This document shows, piece by piece, positions 28,025-37,329 of a stretch of 48,173 nucleotides of DNA; position 1 is the first letter of the stretch, and each line of letters opens with the position of its first letter. Position numbers and translations under genes: made by a program. The stretch is from Actinomycetes bacterium. GTDB lineage: Bacteria; Actinomycetota; JAICYB01. Location of the stretch: assembly GCA_025934435.1 (NCBI GenBank), contig JAICYB010000021.1, positions 1-48,173 on the forward strand. The letters run 5' to 3'. A model generated the notes under the pieces. The model was given only the letters and a program-made list of their open reading frames with translations. It was not told the origin of the DNA and made no database searches.

Positions 28025-28306
28025 ATGCGTGATGCGCTCGGGAGGCGGAGGGACCCGTCCCAGAACCGCGGCCTCCGGCCGCTGTATCCGCGCCTCGCGC
28101 ACGGCATCCGGAGCCGGAGCATCCGCGTGGCGATGTCCGAATGGGCGTGGGGGGCTCTCGACCGGCTGAGCGCGGCGTCCCACGAGGCCACGAACCCGCG
28201 CGCGATCGGGCAGCTGCTCGAGAGCGCGCTGCAGGCTCACGAGACCTCCGACTGGCAGGACTGGCAGATCCGCAAAGAGAAGCAGCTCCTCGAACGAGCG
28301 AGCTAA
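28025..28306 (+). CDS. Ribbon-helix-helix-like small protein, 93 aa
   Basis: Residues about 36-80 read 'SIRVAMSEWAWGALDRLSAA' followed by 'NPRAIGQLLESALQAH': a basic strand, a helix, a turn with Asn-Pro, and a second helix, the layout of CopG/MetJ-type RHH repressors. The N-terminus is very basic and the C-terminus charged and helical (IRKEKQLLERAS). A 24-bp palindrome over a TTGACA lies just upstream, as expected for an autoregulated repressor. The ahcY gene follows after 15 bp, so it may be controlled too. The RHH call is by pattern only. Confidence 0.72.
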   Translation: MRDALGRRRDPSQNRGLRPLYPRLAHGIRSRSIRVAMSEWAWGALDRLSAASHEATNPRAIGQLLESALQAHETSDWQDWQIRKEKQLLERAS

Positions 28307-28321
28307 CGAAAGGACGAAGCG

Positions 28322-29584
28322 TTGGACAACCACATCGCAGACATCGGCCTCGCCGACGAAGGACGTCTTCGCGTCGAATGGGCCGGCGGCCAGATGCACG
28401 TCATCAATGCTCTGAAGGAGCGCTTCACGAAGGAACAGCCGTTCAAGGACATCACGATCGCCGCGTGCCTTCACGTCACGACGGAGACGGCGAACCTCGT
28501 GCAGGCGCTGCGCGCCGGCGGCGCGGAAGTGCTCCTCTGCGCGTCGAACCCGCTCTCGACCCAGGACGACACGGCCGCCTACCTCGCATCGGAAGGCGTC
28601 GCGGTGTTCGCCGTCCGCGGTGAGGACCACGACACGTACTACTCCCACATCCGCGAGGTGCTCGACCGCAAGCCGCAGTTCACGGTCGACGACGGCGCCG
28701 ACCTTGTCTCGACGATCCACAAAGAACGTCCGGAACAAGCGGAGTCAACGGTCGGCGGCACGGAAGAAACGACGACCGGCGTCATCCGCCTCCGTCAGAT
28801 GGCCGTCGAGGGAGCGCTCAAGTACCCGATCGTCGCGATCAACGACACGCCGACGAAGCACCTCTTCGACAACCACTTCGGGACGGGTCAGTCCGCGCTC
28901 GACGGCATCATCCGCGCGACGAACGTCCTCATCGCCGGGAAGAACGTGGTCATCTCGGGCTTCGGTGACTGCGGCCGTGGTGTTGCGTCCCGCGCGAAAG
29001 GACTCGGCGCGAACGTGATCGTCACGGAAGTCGACGAGATCCGCGCGCTCGAAGCGCACATGGACGGCTTCCGCGTCATGCCGATGGCGAAGGCCGCACA
29101 GGTCGGTGACATCTTCTGCACCGTCACCGGCGACCGCGACATCATCCGGACCGAACACATCGAAGCGATGAAGGACGGAGCGATCATCAGCAACGCCGGG
29201 CACTTCGACATCGAGATCGACGTCGCGGGACTCCGCAAGATGGCATCGAGCCAGCGCGAGGTCCGTCGCAACGTTGAGGAGTTCGTGCTCGCGGACGGCC
29301 GGCGCATCCGGCTCCTCGCCGAAGGCCGCTTGGTCAACCTCGGCGCCGCCGAGGGCCACCCGGCCGCCGTCATGGACATGTCCTTCGCCGGCCAGGCGCT
29401 CACGCTCCACCACCTGACGACGCTGCACAAGAAGGGCACACGTCTCGAGCCCGGCGTGCACAACGTCCCGGCCGAGCTCGACAACGAGATCGCGCGCGTG
29501 AAGCTCAAGACGATGGGCGTCGAGATCGACACCCTGACGCCCGAGCAGAAGCGCTACCTCGAGAGCTGGCAAGAAGGGACGTAG
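28322..29584 (+). CDS. ahcY: Adenosylhomocysteinase, 420 aa
   Basis: Hydrolyses S-adenosylhomocysteine to adenosine and homocysteine in the activated methyl cycle. Motifs: 'IAACLHVTTETANLVQAL', 'CASNPLSTQDDTAAYLA', 'NDTPTKHLFDNHFGTGQSAL', the NAD-binding 'GFGDCGRGVASRAKGLGANV' (near residue 213) and 'NAGHFDIEIDV'. The eukaryote-type insertion is missing and the C-terminus lacks the 'K-P-x-x-Y-R-Y' tail, so this is the short form of about 420 aa known from Archaea and some Bacteria. TTG 28322 has AAAGGA at 28309-28314, 7 nt upstream. Confidence 0.95.
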   Translation: MDNHIADIGLADEGRLRVEWAGGQMHVINALKERFTKEQPFKDITIAACLHVTTETANLVQALRAGGAEVLLCASNPLSTQDDTAAYLASEGVAVFAVRGEDHDTYYSHIREVLDRKPQFTVDDGADLVSTIHKERPEQAESTVGGTEETTTGVIRLRQMAVEGALKYPIVAINDTPTKHLFDNHFGTGQSALDGIIRATNVLIAGKNVVISGFGDCGRGVASRAKGLGANVIVTEVDEIRALEAHMDGFRVMPMAKAAQVGDIFCTVTGDRDIIRTEHIEAMKDGAIISNAGHFDIEIDVAGLRKMASSQREVRRNVEEFVLADGRRIRLLAEGRLVNLGAAEGHPAAVMDMSFAGQALTLHHLTTLHKKGTRLEPGVHNVPAELDNEIARVKLKTMGVEIDTLTPEQKRYLESWQEGT

Positions 29585-29587
29585 CCG

Positions 29588-30157
29588 CTAGCCCTGGTTG
29601 ATCGGAACCTTTGCGATCTCGGTTCCGTCCTTCGCGAGGAACCGTGCTTGCTTCGCGGCGGTCGTGCCCGGCGTCGTGACGATGTACGCGCGGTTCACGA
29701 CCGAGCCGACGGTCGTCTCGGCGTTCGACCACGTGACCTCGACGCGCGCGATCCTCGGATCGGTGAGCTCGCCGACGGCTGCCGACCACGCCGGTTGTCC
29801 CGACCCACCTTCCGAGCTCGCGACGAGAAGCGAGCCGATCACGATGTCGGTGCGGTCCGCCGATTCGTCGGTGTAGGAGCCGAGGCGCCAGCCGCGGGGG
29901 TTGTGCGTCACGAACGCGAAGGCGAGCCGTCGCTGCGAGTTCCGCGTGTAGCCCGCCAGGACGAGCTGCCCCTTCCCCCAATCCTGCTTCGCGAGGACGG
30001 CGGGCGACGAAGCCCCGGTGATCTGTCCGACCCGCTCGAGGACGACGGCGTCCGCGGACGAGGCCCCCGACGGGAAGACCACGAACAAGGCGAGCAGTGC
30101 GACAGCGATGATCACGATCGCCGTACCGCCTACGAGGAACATCACGCGGCGAGGCAT
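29588..30157 (-). CDS. Membrane-anchored hypothetical protein, 189 aa
   Basis: One N-terminal anchor (residues 6-29, VMFLVGGTAIVIIAVALLALFVVF) followed by a beta-rich domain of about 150 residues with no cysteine. The domain contains 'GKGQLVLAGYTRNSQRRLAF' and 'RIARVEVTWSNAETT', reminiscent of small extracytoplasmic proteins of unknown function. ATG 30157 has AGGATA on the + strand (TATCCT on the - strand, 30171-30166) 8 nt upstream. It ends 3 bp from the ahcY stop (convergent). Confidence 0.78.
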   Translation of the reverse strand: MPRRVMFLVGGTAIVIIAVALLALFVVFPSGASSADAVVLERVGQITGASSPAVLAKQDWGKGQLVLAGYTRNSQRRLAFAFVTHNPRGWRLGSYTDESADRTDIVIGSLLVASSEGGSGQPAWSAAVGELTDPRIARVEVTWSNAETTVGSVVNRAYIVTTPGTTAAKQARFLAKDGTEIAKVPINQG

Positions 30158-30165
30158 CGCAGCGC

Positions 30166-30171
30166 AGGATA
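30166..30171 (-). promoter_or_regulatory. -10 box for the gene ending at 29588
   Basis: TATCCT on the - strand, 8 nt before ATG 30157. Divergent from the comF box at 30196. Confidence 0.4.
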
Positions 30172-30195
30172 TCGGAGGGGGTCGCTACCCGGGCC

Positions 30196-30201
30196 TAATC
30201 T
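30196..30201 (+). promoter_or_regulatory. -10 box for comF
   Basis: TAATCT, 7 nt before ATG 30209; predicts a leaderless mRNA. Confidence 0.4.
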
Positions 30202-30208
30202 CGAGCGC

Positions 30209-30880
30209 ATGCGCACGGCCCTCGATCTCGCCGCCCCCATCCGGTGTGTGGCCTGCGACGACGCCTCCGACGGCGAGCTTTGCGGCTCCTGCGCCGGACG
30301 GATCACCGTCGTGCGTCGTCCGTTCTGCGAGCGGTGCGGCCTGCCGAACGCGCCGGCGCGCTGCCCGTGCGCGGCGCTCGAGGGGTTCGTCCGCGCGAGG
30401 AGCCTCGTCGCCTTCGCCGAGCCGGCGCGATCGCTGACGCTGGCGATGAAGCGCCGCGGACGTCCGGCGCTCGTGCGCGACGTCGGTTCGCTCGTCGCGG
30501 CCCTCGCGATCCGGGAAGAGCTTTCGTGCGATGTCGTGTGCTTCGTCCCGGCGGGCCGGCGTGCTCGCCACCGAGGCTTCGACCCGGCGCGGCTCCTCGC
30601 GGCGGCCGTCGCGCGCCGGCTCGGCGTGCCGATGCGGCCCCTGCTCGCGCGGATCGACGACGGGCCGCGGCAGGCCGACGTCGCCATGAGCGCCCGCCGG
30701 GCGAACGTGCGTGGACGGTTCGACGCCAAACGGGCGGATGGAACCGTCCTGCTCGTCGACGACGTCTACACGACGGGCGCGACGGCCGAGGCCTGCTCGG
30801 TTGCCCTCGTGCGAGCCGGAGCAAGCGAAGTCAACGTTCTGACCTGGGCAAGAACGCTTCGACGTCTATACTTGCCCTGA
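30209..30880 (+). CDS. comF: ComF family protein (phosphoribosyltransferase-like), 223 aa
   Basis: An N-terminal zinc finger with 'RCVACDDASDGELCGSC' and 'FCERCGLP', then a phosphoribosyltransferase domain with 'VPAGRRARHRGFDPARLLA' and the PRPP loop 'VLLVDDVYTTGATAEA' (about residues 179-194). ComF proteins take part in DNA uptake in competent bacteria, but many are kept in bacteria not known to be competent. It sits directly before hpf and secA as in mycobacteria. The frame is open to 29648, but ATG 30209 matches both the domain and the -10 box. Confidence 0.92.
   Translation: MRTALDLAAPIRCVACDDASDGELCGSCAGRITVVRRPFCERCGLPNAPARCPCAALEGFVRARSLVAFAEPARSLTLAMKRRGRPALVRDVGSLVAALAIREELSCDVVCFVPAGRRARHRGFDPARLLAAAVARRLGVPMRPLLARIDDGPRQADVAMSARRANVRGRFDAKRADGTVLLVDDVYTTGATAEACSVALVRAGASEVNVLTWARTLRRLYLP
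30867..30872 (+). promoter_or_regulatory. -10 box for hpf inside the end of comF
   Basis: TATACT, 7 nt before ATG 30880. It would allow hpf to be transcribed alone and leaderless, for example in stationary phase. Confidence 0.45.
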
Positions 30881-31413
30881 TGAACCTCATCCTTTCGGGG
30901 CGGGGTGTCGACCTCGATGATTCACTCCGGAAGTACGCGACCGAGAAGCTCACCAAAGTGCAGCGTCTCTTCGACCGCATCATCAAGATGGAGGTTCACC
31001 TCGACCACGAACGCAACCCCCGCGTTCACGACCCCGAGCGCGTCGAGGTCACGGTGAAGACGGCGACGCAGACGCTGCGCGTCCACGGCGAGGGGATCGA
31101 CCACTTCGCGGCCATCGATGTCGCGTCGGATCGGCTGGAAGCGCAGCTCCGCCGCGTGAAGGGGCGCCTCGAAGCGCGCGTGCACCGCAATGGGACGAAA
31201 GGCGACGTCCGAACGGACGAGCCCGAAGAGACCGACGACTTCGTGCGACGCCCCATGCCGCTGAAGAAACCACTCATGCCGGACGAAGCCCAGATGGAAC
31301 TCGAAGAGCGCAAGCTGGCGTTCCTTCTCTTCACGAACGCCGAGAACATGCGTGCTGCTGTGCTCTACCGCCTCGACGACGGTGGCTACGGACTGATCGA
31401 GCACGATTCGTGA
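30880..31413 (+). CDS. hpf: Long-form ribosome hibernation-promoting factor, 177 aa
   Basis: The N-terminal S30AE domain ('MNLILSGRGVDLDDSLRKYA', 'VQRLFDRIIKMEVHLDHER', 'DHFAAIDVASDRLEAQLRR') binds the 30S subunit. A charged linker (residues about 105-122) joins a C-terminal dimerisation domain ('LMPDEAQMELEERKLAFLLF' and 'MRAAVLYRLDDGGYGLIE'). The long form makes 100S ribosome dimers in resting cells. ATG 30880 overlaps the comF stop by one base (TGATG). Confidence 0.95.
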   Translation: MNLILSGRGVDLDDSLRKYATEKLTKVQRLFDRIIKMEVHLDHERNPRVHDPERVEVTVKTATQTLRVHGEGIDHFAAIDVASDRLEAQLRRVKGRLEARVHRNGTKGDVRTDEPEETDDFVRRPMPLKKPLMPDEAQMELEERKLAFLLFTNAENMRAAVLYRLDDGGYGLIEHDS

Positions 31414-32105
31414 CAGACGGCCAGTCCTCGGACCGCATCCGGATCCTGATCGCCGACGACCATGCGCTGTTCCGGCAGGCCGTGAAGGCGATCCTCGCGG
31501 ACGAACCCGATCTCGAGCTCATCGGTGAAGCCGGCGACGGCGAGGAAGCCGTACGGCTCGCCGTCGAACTGCAACCCGATGTCGTGCTGATGGATGTGCG
31601 CATGCCGAAGCTCGTCGGGATCGAGGCGGCGCGCAAGATCAACACCGAACTGCCAACGGCGAAGATCGTGATGCTCACGGTCTCCGACGACGACGCCGAT
31701 CTCGTCGAGGCGATCAAAGCCGGAGCGTCCGGCTACCTCTTGAAAGAGGTGGACCCGACCGAGATCGCCACGGCCGTCCGCCAGACCTTCGCGGGTCACT
31801 CGCTTCTGTCCCCGGCGGTCGCGAGCAAGCTCGTCAGCGAGTTCGCCGCGATCAGCAAGCGAGCGGACGAGCGCGCGCTTCGTCCGCAGCTGACCGACCG
31901 TGAGCTCGAGGTGCTCCAGCTCGCGGCGGACGGCCTCACGAATCGTCAGATCGGCCGCCGGCTGACCATCTCCGAGAACACCGTCAAGAACCACATCCGG
32001 AACATCCTCGAGAAGCTGCACCTGCATTCGCGGATGGAGGCGGTGCTCTACGCCGTCCGCGAGGATCTCATCAACCTCGAGGACCGGGATAAGCCCTCCA
32101 CCTGA
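31410..32105 (+). CDS. NarL/FixJ family response regulator, 231 aa
   Basis: Receiver domain with acidic pair D16-D17, phospho-acceptor D62 in 'VVLMDVRMP' and the conserved Lys in 'GYLLKEVD', followed by a LuxR-type HTH ('LTDRELEVLQLAADGLTNRQ' to 'NILEKLHLHSR'). It should bind DNA when phosphorylated. No histidine kinase is next to it, so it is an orphan here; the hpf and secA context hints at stress or secretion control, which is inference. GTG 31410 overlaps the hpf TGA (GTGA), so its synthesis is tied to hpf. Confidence 0.94.
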   Translation: MTDGQSSDRIRILIADDHALFRQAVKAILADEPDLELIGEAGDGEEAVRLAVELQPDVVLMDVRMPKLVGIEAARKINTELPTAKIVMLTVSDDDADLVEAIKAGASGYLLKEVDPTEIATAVRQTFAGHSLLSPAVASKLVSEFAAISKRADERALRPQLTDRELEVLQLAADGLTNRQIGRRLTISENTVKNHIRNILEKLHLHSRMEAVLYAVREDLINLEDRDKPST

Positions 32106-32112
32106 CCGGGGT

Positions 32113-32118
32113 TACCCT
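32113..32118 (+). promoter_or_regulatory. -10 box for secA
   Basis: TACCCT in the 41-bp gap before secA. A start near 32125 leaves room for the strong AGGGAGG at 32135-32141. Confidence 0.4.
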
Positions 32119-32146
32119 TTAGGCGGGTTCCTCCAGGGAGGTTTTC

Positions 32147-34894
32147 TTGGCCAACATCCTCTACAAAGTCCTGACCGTCGGCTCCAAGCGCAAGGTGCGC
32201 GGGCTGCGCGGTGTCGTCGACGAGATCAACGCGCTCGAGCCCGACTTCACGAACCTGACCGACGCCGAGCTCCGCGCGAAGACCGATCAGTACCGCGAGC
32301 GGTACAAAGGCGGCGAGGACCTCGACGACCTGCTCCCGGAGGCCTTCGCGACCGTCCGTGAAGCGGCGAAACGCACGATCGGGCAGCGCCACTTCGACGT
32401 CCAGCTCATCGGCGGGATGGTCCTCCACATGGGGAAGATCGCTGAGATGCGTACCGGTGAGGGCAAGACCCTCGTCGCGACGCTGCCGACCTATCTGAAC
32501 GCACTTTCCGGCAACAACGTCCACGTCGTGACGGTGAACGACTACCTCGCGCGATTCCACGCGGAGTGGATGGGTCGCATCTACCGCTTCCTCGGGATGA
32601 CCACGGGCGCGATCCAGAACCAGATGACGCCCGCCGAGCGCGTCCCGATCTACGCGGGCGACATCGTGTACGGGACGAACTCCGAGTTCGGTTTCGACTA
32701 CCTCCGCGACAACATGGCGTGGACGAAGGAAGACCAGGTTCAGCGCGGACACTTCTTCGCGATCGTGGACGAGGTCGACTCGATCCTCATCGACGAAGCT
32801 CGGACGCCGCTGATCATCTCCGGCGCGGCCGAGGAGTCAGCGAAGTGGTACTACCAGTTCGCGCAGATCGCTCGTCGCCTGCAGGACGAACGCGACTACG
32901 AAGTCGACGAGAGTAAGCGCACCGTCGCGATGACCGAAGACGGGGTGCATCGCGTCGAGGAGCTCCTCGGGATCGAAAACCTCTACGACCTTTCGCAGTC
33001 GCCGCTCGTGCACTACCTGCAGTCCGCCGTGAAGGCGAAGGAGTTGTACAAGCTCGACCGCGAATACGTGAACGACGGCGGCGAGATCGTCATCGTCGAC
33101 GAATTCACCGGCCGCAAGATGCCCGGACGCCGCTGGTCGGACGGCATCCACCAAGCGGTCGAAGCGAAGGAAGGCGTCCGCATCCGCGAGGAGCAACAGA
33201 CCCTCGCGACGATCACGATCCAGAACTACTTCCGGATGTACGACAAGTTGTCCGGGATGACCGGTACCGCGATGACGGAGTCGCAGGAGTTCGAGCACAT
33301 CTACAAGCTCGAGGTCATCGAGATCCCGACGAACCTTCCGATGGTCCGGGCGGACCGCAACGACTTCATCTACAAGAACGAAGACGCGAAGTACAAGGCC
33401 ATCATCGACGACGTCAAAGAGCGCCACGCGAAGGGCCAGCCCGTGCTGATCGGCACGGTCTCCATCCAGAAGAACGAACGACTCGCGACGCTCCTCGAGC
33501 GGAACGGCATCCCGCACAACCTCCTGAACGCGAAGCAGCACGAGCGGGAAGCGCTGACGATCGCACAGGCCGGACATGCCGGGACCGTGACCGTTGCGAC
33601 GAACATGGCCGGCCGCGGCGTGGACATCATCCTCGGCGGTAACCCGGAGTTCGAGGGCAAACAGGAAGCGCTGGTGCAGGGCCTCGTCCCGGAGACACCG
33701 GAGTACGACGAGTTCGTACGGTCGTACGAGAAAGCACGCAAGGACGAGTGGGAGGTCGAGCACAAGCGCGTCACCGAGCTCGGCGGCCTCTACGTCATCG
33801 GTACGGAACGCCATGAGTCCCGACGCATCGACAATCAGCTTCGCGGTCGTTCCGGCCGGCAGGGCGACCCCGGCGAGACGCGCTTCTACCTCTCCCTGGA
33901 CGACGACCTGATGCGGATCTTCGCGGGTGACCGCATCGCGCGGATCATGGAGCGCCTCAAGCTCCCCGAGGACATGCCGATCGAAGCGCGCATGGTTTCC
34001 AAGTCGATCGAGCGCGCGCAGACGAACGTCGAGCAGCAGAACTTCGAGATCCGGAAGAACGTCCTCGAGTACGACGACGTTCTCAACACGCAGCGCCAGG
34101 TCATCTACGCGGAGCGCACGAAGATCCTCGAAGGTGAAGACCTTCACGACGAAGCGACACGGATGGTCGAGGACGTCATCGAAGGCGCGATCGACACCTA
34201 CGCGAATCTCGAGATCCTTCCGGAGGATTGGGACCTCTCCGGGCTCGTCGTCGCGCTCAGCGAGATCTATCCCTCGAACATCACCGAAGAGCTCCTGAAG
34301 GAGAAGACGCAGGCCGAGGTCATCGAGCTCGTCCTTGCCGACGTGCATCAGATGTATCAGCGCAAGGAGGCCGAGCTCGGCACCGAGAACATGCGGGCCG
34401 CCGAGCGACTCGTCCTGCTGAATGTGCTGGACGCCGCGTGGCGCGATCACCTGCTCGAGATGGACTACCTCCGCGAAGGCATCGGTCTCCGCGCGATGGG
34501 CCAGCGCGATCCACTCGTCGAGTACCAGCGCGAAGGCTACGACTACTTCCAGACCCTGATCGGACGTATCCGCGACGACTTCACGCAGTACATCTTCCAC
34601 GTGCAGAACGTCGATGAGCAGGGACAGCGCACGCGTCGTCAAGGCCAGCTCCGCTACGTCGCTCCGGCGAAGACGCAGGACGCCGCCGACGCGCAGCGCG
34701 CGGCCGCGCCGCCGGTGCCGCAACAAACCGAGCCGCCGCCTCCCGGTGGTGGCGGCGGAGCGCCGCCGCAGCAGGACGACGCCATCCTCTACGAAACCTT
34801 CAAGCGCGAAGCGGACAAGGTCGGACGGAACGATCCCTGCCCGTGCGGCTCCGGCAAGAAGTACAAGAAGTGCCACGGAGCACTGGCCGTCTAA
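32147..34894 (+). CDS. secA: Preprotein translocase subunit SecA, 915 aa
   Basis: The ATPase motor of Sec export. Motifs: '[17 protein letters not shown]' (Walker A), '[20 protein letters not shown]' (Walker B and DEAD-like box), '[13 protein letters not shown]', '[11 protein letters not shown]', '[14 protein letters not shown]' and '[19 protein letters not shown]'. A Pro/Gly-rich linker leads to the C-terminal zinc site '[16 protein letters not shown]'. Length is normal for the housekeeping SecA. TTG 32147 follows AGGGAGG by 5 nt. It stands at the head of a long + strand run through prfB to rpmE. Confidence 0.97.
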   Translation: MANILYKVLTVGSKRKVRGLRGVVDEINALEPDFTNLTDAELRAKTDQYRERYKGGEDLDDLLPEAFATVREAAKRTIGQRHFDVQLIGGMVLHMGKIAEMRTGEGKTLVATLPTYLNALSGNNVHVVTVNDYLARFHAEWMGRIYRFLGMTTGAIQNQMTPAERVPIYAGDIVYGTNSEFGFDYLRDNMAWTKEDQVQRGHFFAIVDEVDSILIDEARTPLIISGAAEESAKWYYQFAQIARRLQDERDYEVDESKRTVAMTEDGVHRVEELLGIENLYDLSQSPLVHYLQSAVKAKELYKLDREYVNDGGEIVIVDEFTGRKMPGRRWSDGIHQAVEAKEGVRIREEQQTLATITIQNYFRMYDKLSGMTGTAMTESQEFEHIYKLEVIEIPTNLPMVRADRNDFIYKNEDAKYKAIIDDVKERHAKGQPVLIGTVSIQKNERLATLLERNGIPHNLLNAKQHEREALTIAQAGHAGTVTVATNMAGRGVDIILGGNPEFEGKQEALVQGLVPETPEYDEFVRSYEKARKDEWEVEHKRVTELGGLYVIGTERHESRRIDNQLRGRSGRQGDPGETRFYLSLDDDLMRIFAGDRIARIMERLKLPEDMPIEARMVSKSIERAQTNVEQQNFEIRKNVLEYDDVLNTQRQVIYAERTKILEGEDLHDEATRMVEDVIEGAIDTYANLEILPEDWDLSGLVVALSEIYPSNITEELLKEKTQAEVIELVLADVHQMYQRKEAELGTENMRAAERLVLLNVLDAAWRDHLLEMDYLREGIGLRAMGQRDPLVEYQREGYDYFQTLIGRIRDDFTQYIFHVQNVDEQGQRTRRQGQLRYVAPAKTQDAADAQRAAAPPVPQQTEPPPPGGGGGAPPQQDDAILYETFKREADKVGRNDPCPCGSGKKYKKCHGALAV

Positions 34895-34896
34895 GC

Positions 34897-36019
34897 GTGG
34901 AAGACCAGACCGCGGTTCTGAAGGAGCTCTCCGAGCGGCTGCACGAGCTCGGGGAGTTTCTTTGACCTCCCGGGTAAACAGAAGCAGTACGAGGAGCTTC
35001 GCGCGGAAACGGGTCGTCCGGATCTGTGGGACGACGCGGACAACGCGCAGGAGGTGACGCGGCGTCTCGCGCGCGTCGAGACCGAAGTCCAGCGGCACGA
35101 ATCGTTGCAACGTCTGGCGAGCGATGTGCTGGCCGCGAACGAGCTCGCGCTCGAAGCCGACGATCCCGAGCTCGCGCAAGAGGTCGAGGACGGCCTCGCG
35201 AAGCTTCGAGCCGAGATCGCGCGACTCGAAACGGAATCGATGTTCTCGGGCGATCTCGACGATCACGACGTCGTCTTGTCGATCCACGCCGGCGCCGGCG
35301 GCACCGACGCACAGGACTGGGCGGAGATGCTGCTGCGGATGTACCTGCGTTGGGCGGAACGCGAACGTTTCAAGGTGACGATCCGGGAAGCGCTCGCGGG
35401 GGACGAGGCCGGCGCGAAGTCGGCGACGCTTGAAGTCAGCGGCCCGCATGCGTACGGGTGGCTGCGGTCGGAGCACGGCGTCCATCGACTCGTCCGCTTG
35501 TCGCCGTTCGACGCCGCGCACCGGCGCCACACGAGCTTTGCGTCGGTCGACGTGATCCCGGACATGGGCGACGAGGTGGAGGTCGAGATCGATCCCGAAG
35601 ACCTGCGGATCGACACGTTCCGCGCCGGGGGGCCGGGCGGTCAGTACGTCAATACGACCGACTCGGCGGTGCGCATCACGCACCTGCCGACGGGCGTCGT
35701 CGCGTCGTGCCAGTCCGAGCGTTCGCAGCTCCAGAACCGGACGGTCGCCATGAAGCTGCTGAAGTCCCGTCTCGCGGTGATCGAACGCGCCAAGCGCGAA
35801 GAAGAGCTTGCGGCCGTGCGCGGAGAACAGCGGGCGATCGACTTCGGCTCCCAGATCCGCAGTTACGTCCAGCATCCGTACCAACTCGTGAAAGACCACC
35901 GGACGAACTACGAGACGTCGAGCGTCGACAAGGTGCTCGACGGCGATCTCGAGGATTTCATGATCGCGTACCTGCGCCTCGGCGGAGCGCAGCGGAGCCG
36001 CGATCAGGGGCAAGAGTAG
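34897..36019 (+). CDS. prfB: Peptide chain release factor 2 with programmed +1 frameshift, 373 aa
   Basis: Recognises UGA and UAA. The first 22 codons run from GTG 34897 to CTT 34960-34962 and meet in-frame TGA 34963-34965. Slipping +1 there continues as 'LDLPGKQKQYEELRAETGRP', the normal RF2 N-terminus, to the stop at 36017-36019. The slippery CTT-TGA-C and an upstream purine-rich GGGGAG are those of the classical RF2 autoregulation site. Later motifs: 'SPF' (about 202-204, stop recognition) and 'GGPGGQYVNTTDSAVR' (GGQ about 247-249, peptide release). GTG 34897 is 2 bp after the secA stop. Confidence 0.96.
34951..34966 (+). promoter_or_regulatory. RF2 programmed frameshift site
   Basis: GGGGAG-TTT-CTT-TGA-C: a Shine-Dalgarno-like stretch, slippery CTT, and a UGA stop followed by C, which makes it weak. 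Low RF2 favours the +1 shift. Confidence 0.93.
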
Positions 36020-37312
36020 TTGCGATTACTCGTTCTGATCGACGGGGAACACCAGCCCGTCGCCGTTCGTAACGCGCTGCTGTCGCTCGTCGACGACGAC
36101 GTCGTCGGCGCCGTGTTCTGCGGTGGAACCGAAAAGGTCGATCCATCGCGCCTCGACGACACCTACGGGGTGCCCGTCGTCCGTGACGAGAACCTCGACG
36201 AGGGATTCGTCCGAGGGATCGAGACGTGGAAGCCCGACGCGATCCTCGATCTCACCGACGAACCGGTGCTGGGGCCGGCGGATCGCTTCCGTCTCGCGTC
36301 GCTCGCGATCGCGCGCGGCGTGTCGTATCGCGGCGCCGACTTCGAGCTGCACGCGCGGCACTACGAACCGATCGTGAGTAAACCGTCCGTGCGTGTGTTC
36401 GCGACCGGGAAGCGGACGGGCAAGACGGCGGTCGCGAGTGCATTCGCGCGTCACGCGGCCGCGCATGGACACGAGCCGGTCATCGTCGCCGTTGGACGAG
36501 GCGGCCCGGAGCCTCCGCGCGTGATCGAAGCTCGCACGCATCTCGACGCGAAGACGCTGCTCGATCTGTCCGATGCCGGATTCCACGCCGGGAGCGATTA
36601 CGTCGAGGACGCCTTGACGTCCGGCGTGACGACGATCGGCTGCGTCCGCGTCGGCGGTGGACTCGCCGGTGCGACCGTGTACTCGAACGTGCACGAGGCC
36701 GCCCGCATCGCGGAGGAGCGCAGCGAGGATCTCGTGATCTTCGAGGGTTCGGGAGCTTCGTTCCCCGACGTCGACACGCGCGCGGGGATCATCTGCGTCC
36801 CGGCGAACGTGTCGCCGTCCGATGTATCCGGTTTCCTCGGACCGGCCCGCCTATTGCTGGCCGACCTCGCCGTTGTTACGATGGCGGAAGAAGGTTCGGC
36901 TTCGGCCACCACCCAACACCTGATCCGCGGAACCGTTCCCGGGATCGACGTCATCCCCGTCGTCTTCCGCCCCGAGCCGCTTCAACCGGTGGCCGGCGAG
37001 CGAGTCTTCTTCTGCTGCACGGCATCTCCAGATGCCGGGGGAGTCCTGAAAGAGCATCTGGAGCGCGTGCATGGATGTGAGGTCGTCGGCATGACGCATC
37101 GACTGTCGGATCGCCGGGCATTGCGGGAGGAACTTTCCGATGCCCCGTCCTACGACGTGCTCCTGACGGAGTTGAAGGCCGGAGCGGTCGACGTCGCCGT
37201 TCGCGACGCGCTCGCCGCCGGCAAAGAGGTCGTGTTCGTGAACAACCAGCTGGTGGGTAAGGGGATAGAAGAAGCCTTCGACCGCGTCCTCCGGATCGCG
37301 CGCTCGCGTTAG
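36020..37312 (+). CDS. cpgs: Cyclic 2,3-diphosphoglycerate synthetase-like protein, 430 aa
   Basis: The N-terminus 'LLVLIDGEHQPVAVRNALL', 'VVGAVFCGGTEKV' and 'YGVPVV' matches, as I recall it, archaeal cyclic 2,3-diphosphoglycerate synthetase, which closes 2,3-diphosphoglycerate into a cyclic anhydride with ATP. A P-loop 'ATGKRTGKTAVASAFARHA' (G130 to T137) starts the second, GTPase/synthetase-like half, with 'SDYVEDALTSGV' and 'LVIFEGSGASFPDVDTRAG'. The next gene is a 2-phosphoglycerate kinase, the enzyme that makes its substrate, which supports the call. TTG 36020 directly follows the prfB stop. Cytoplasmic. In methanogens the product is a major solute; the bacterial role is open. Confidence 0.85.
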   Translation: MRLLVLIDGEHQPVAVRNALLSLVDDDVVGAVFCGGTEKVDPSRLDDTYGVPVVRDENLDEGFVRGIETWKPDAILDLTDEPVLGPADRFRLASLAIARGVSYRGADFELHARHYEPIVSKPSVRVFATGKRTGKTAVASAFARHAAAHGHEPVIVAVGRGGPEPPRVIEARTHLDAKTLLDLSDAGFHAGSDYVEDALTSGVTTIGCVRVGGGLAGATVYSNVHEAARIAEERSEDLVIFEGSGASFPDVDTRAGIICVPANVSPSDVSGFLGPARLLLADLAVVTMAEEGSASATTQHLIRGTVPGIDVIPVVFRPEPLQPVAGERVFFCCTASPDAGGVLKEHLERVHGCEVVGMTHRLSDRRALREELSDAPSYDVLLTELKAGAVDVAVRDALAAGKEVVFVNNQLVGKGIEEAFDRVLRIARSR

Positions 37313-37329
37313 GGCTCACGGGAGAGGCA

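Noticed and set aside
27859..28321. SAH riboswitch before ahcY
   Set aside because: The conserved core of that riboswitch, as I know it, is absent, and a coding gene with its own palindrome lies between this region and ahcY.
32837..36013. Open frame of 1058 codons on the - strand opposite secA and prfB
   Set aside because: It is the codon-bias shadow of two certain genes: Arg/Asp/Val/Leu-rich, no conserved motif, and both genes on the + strand are complete.
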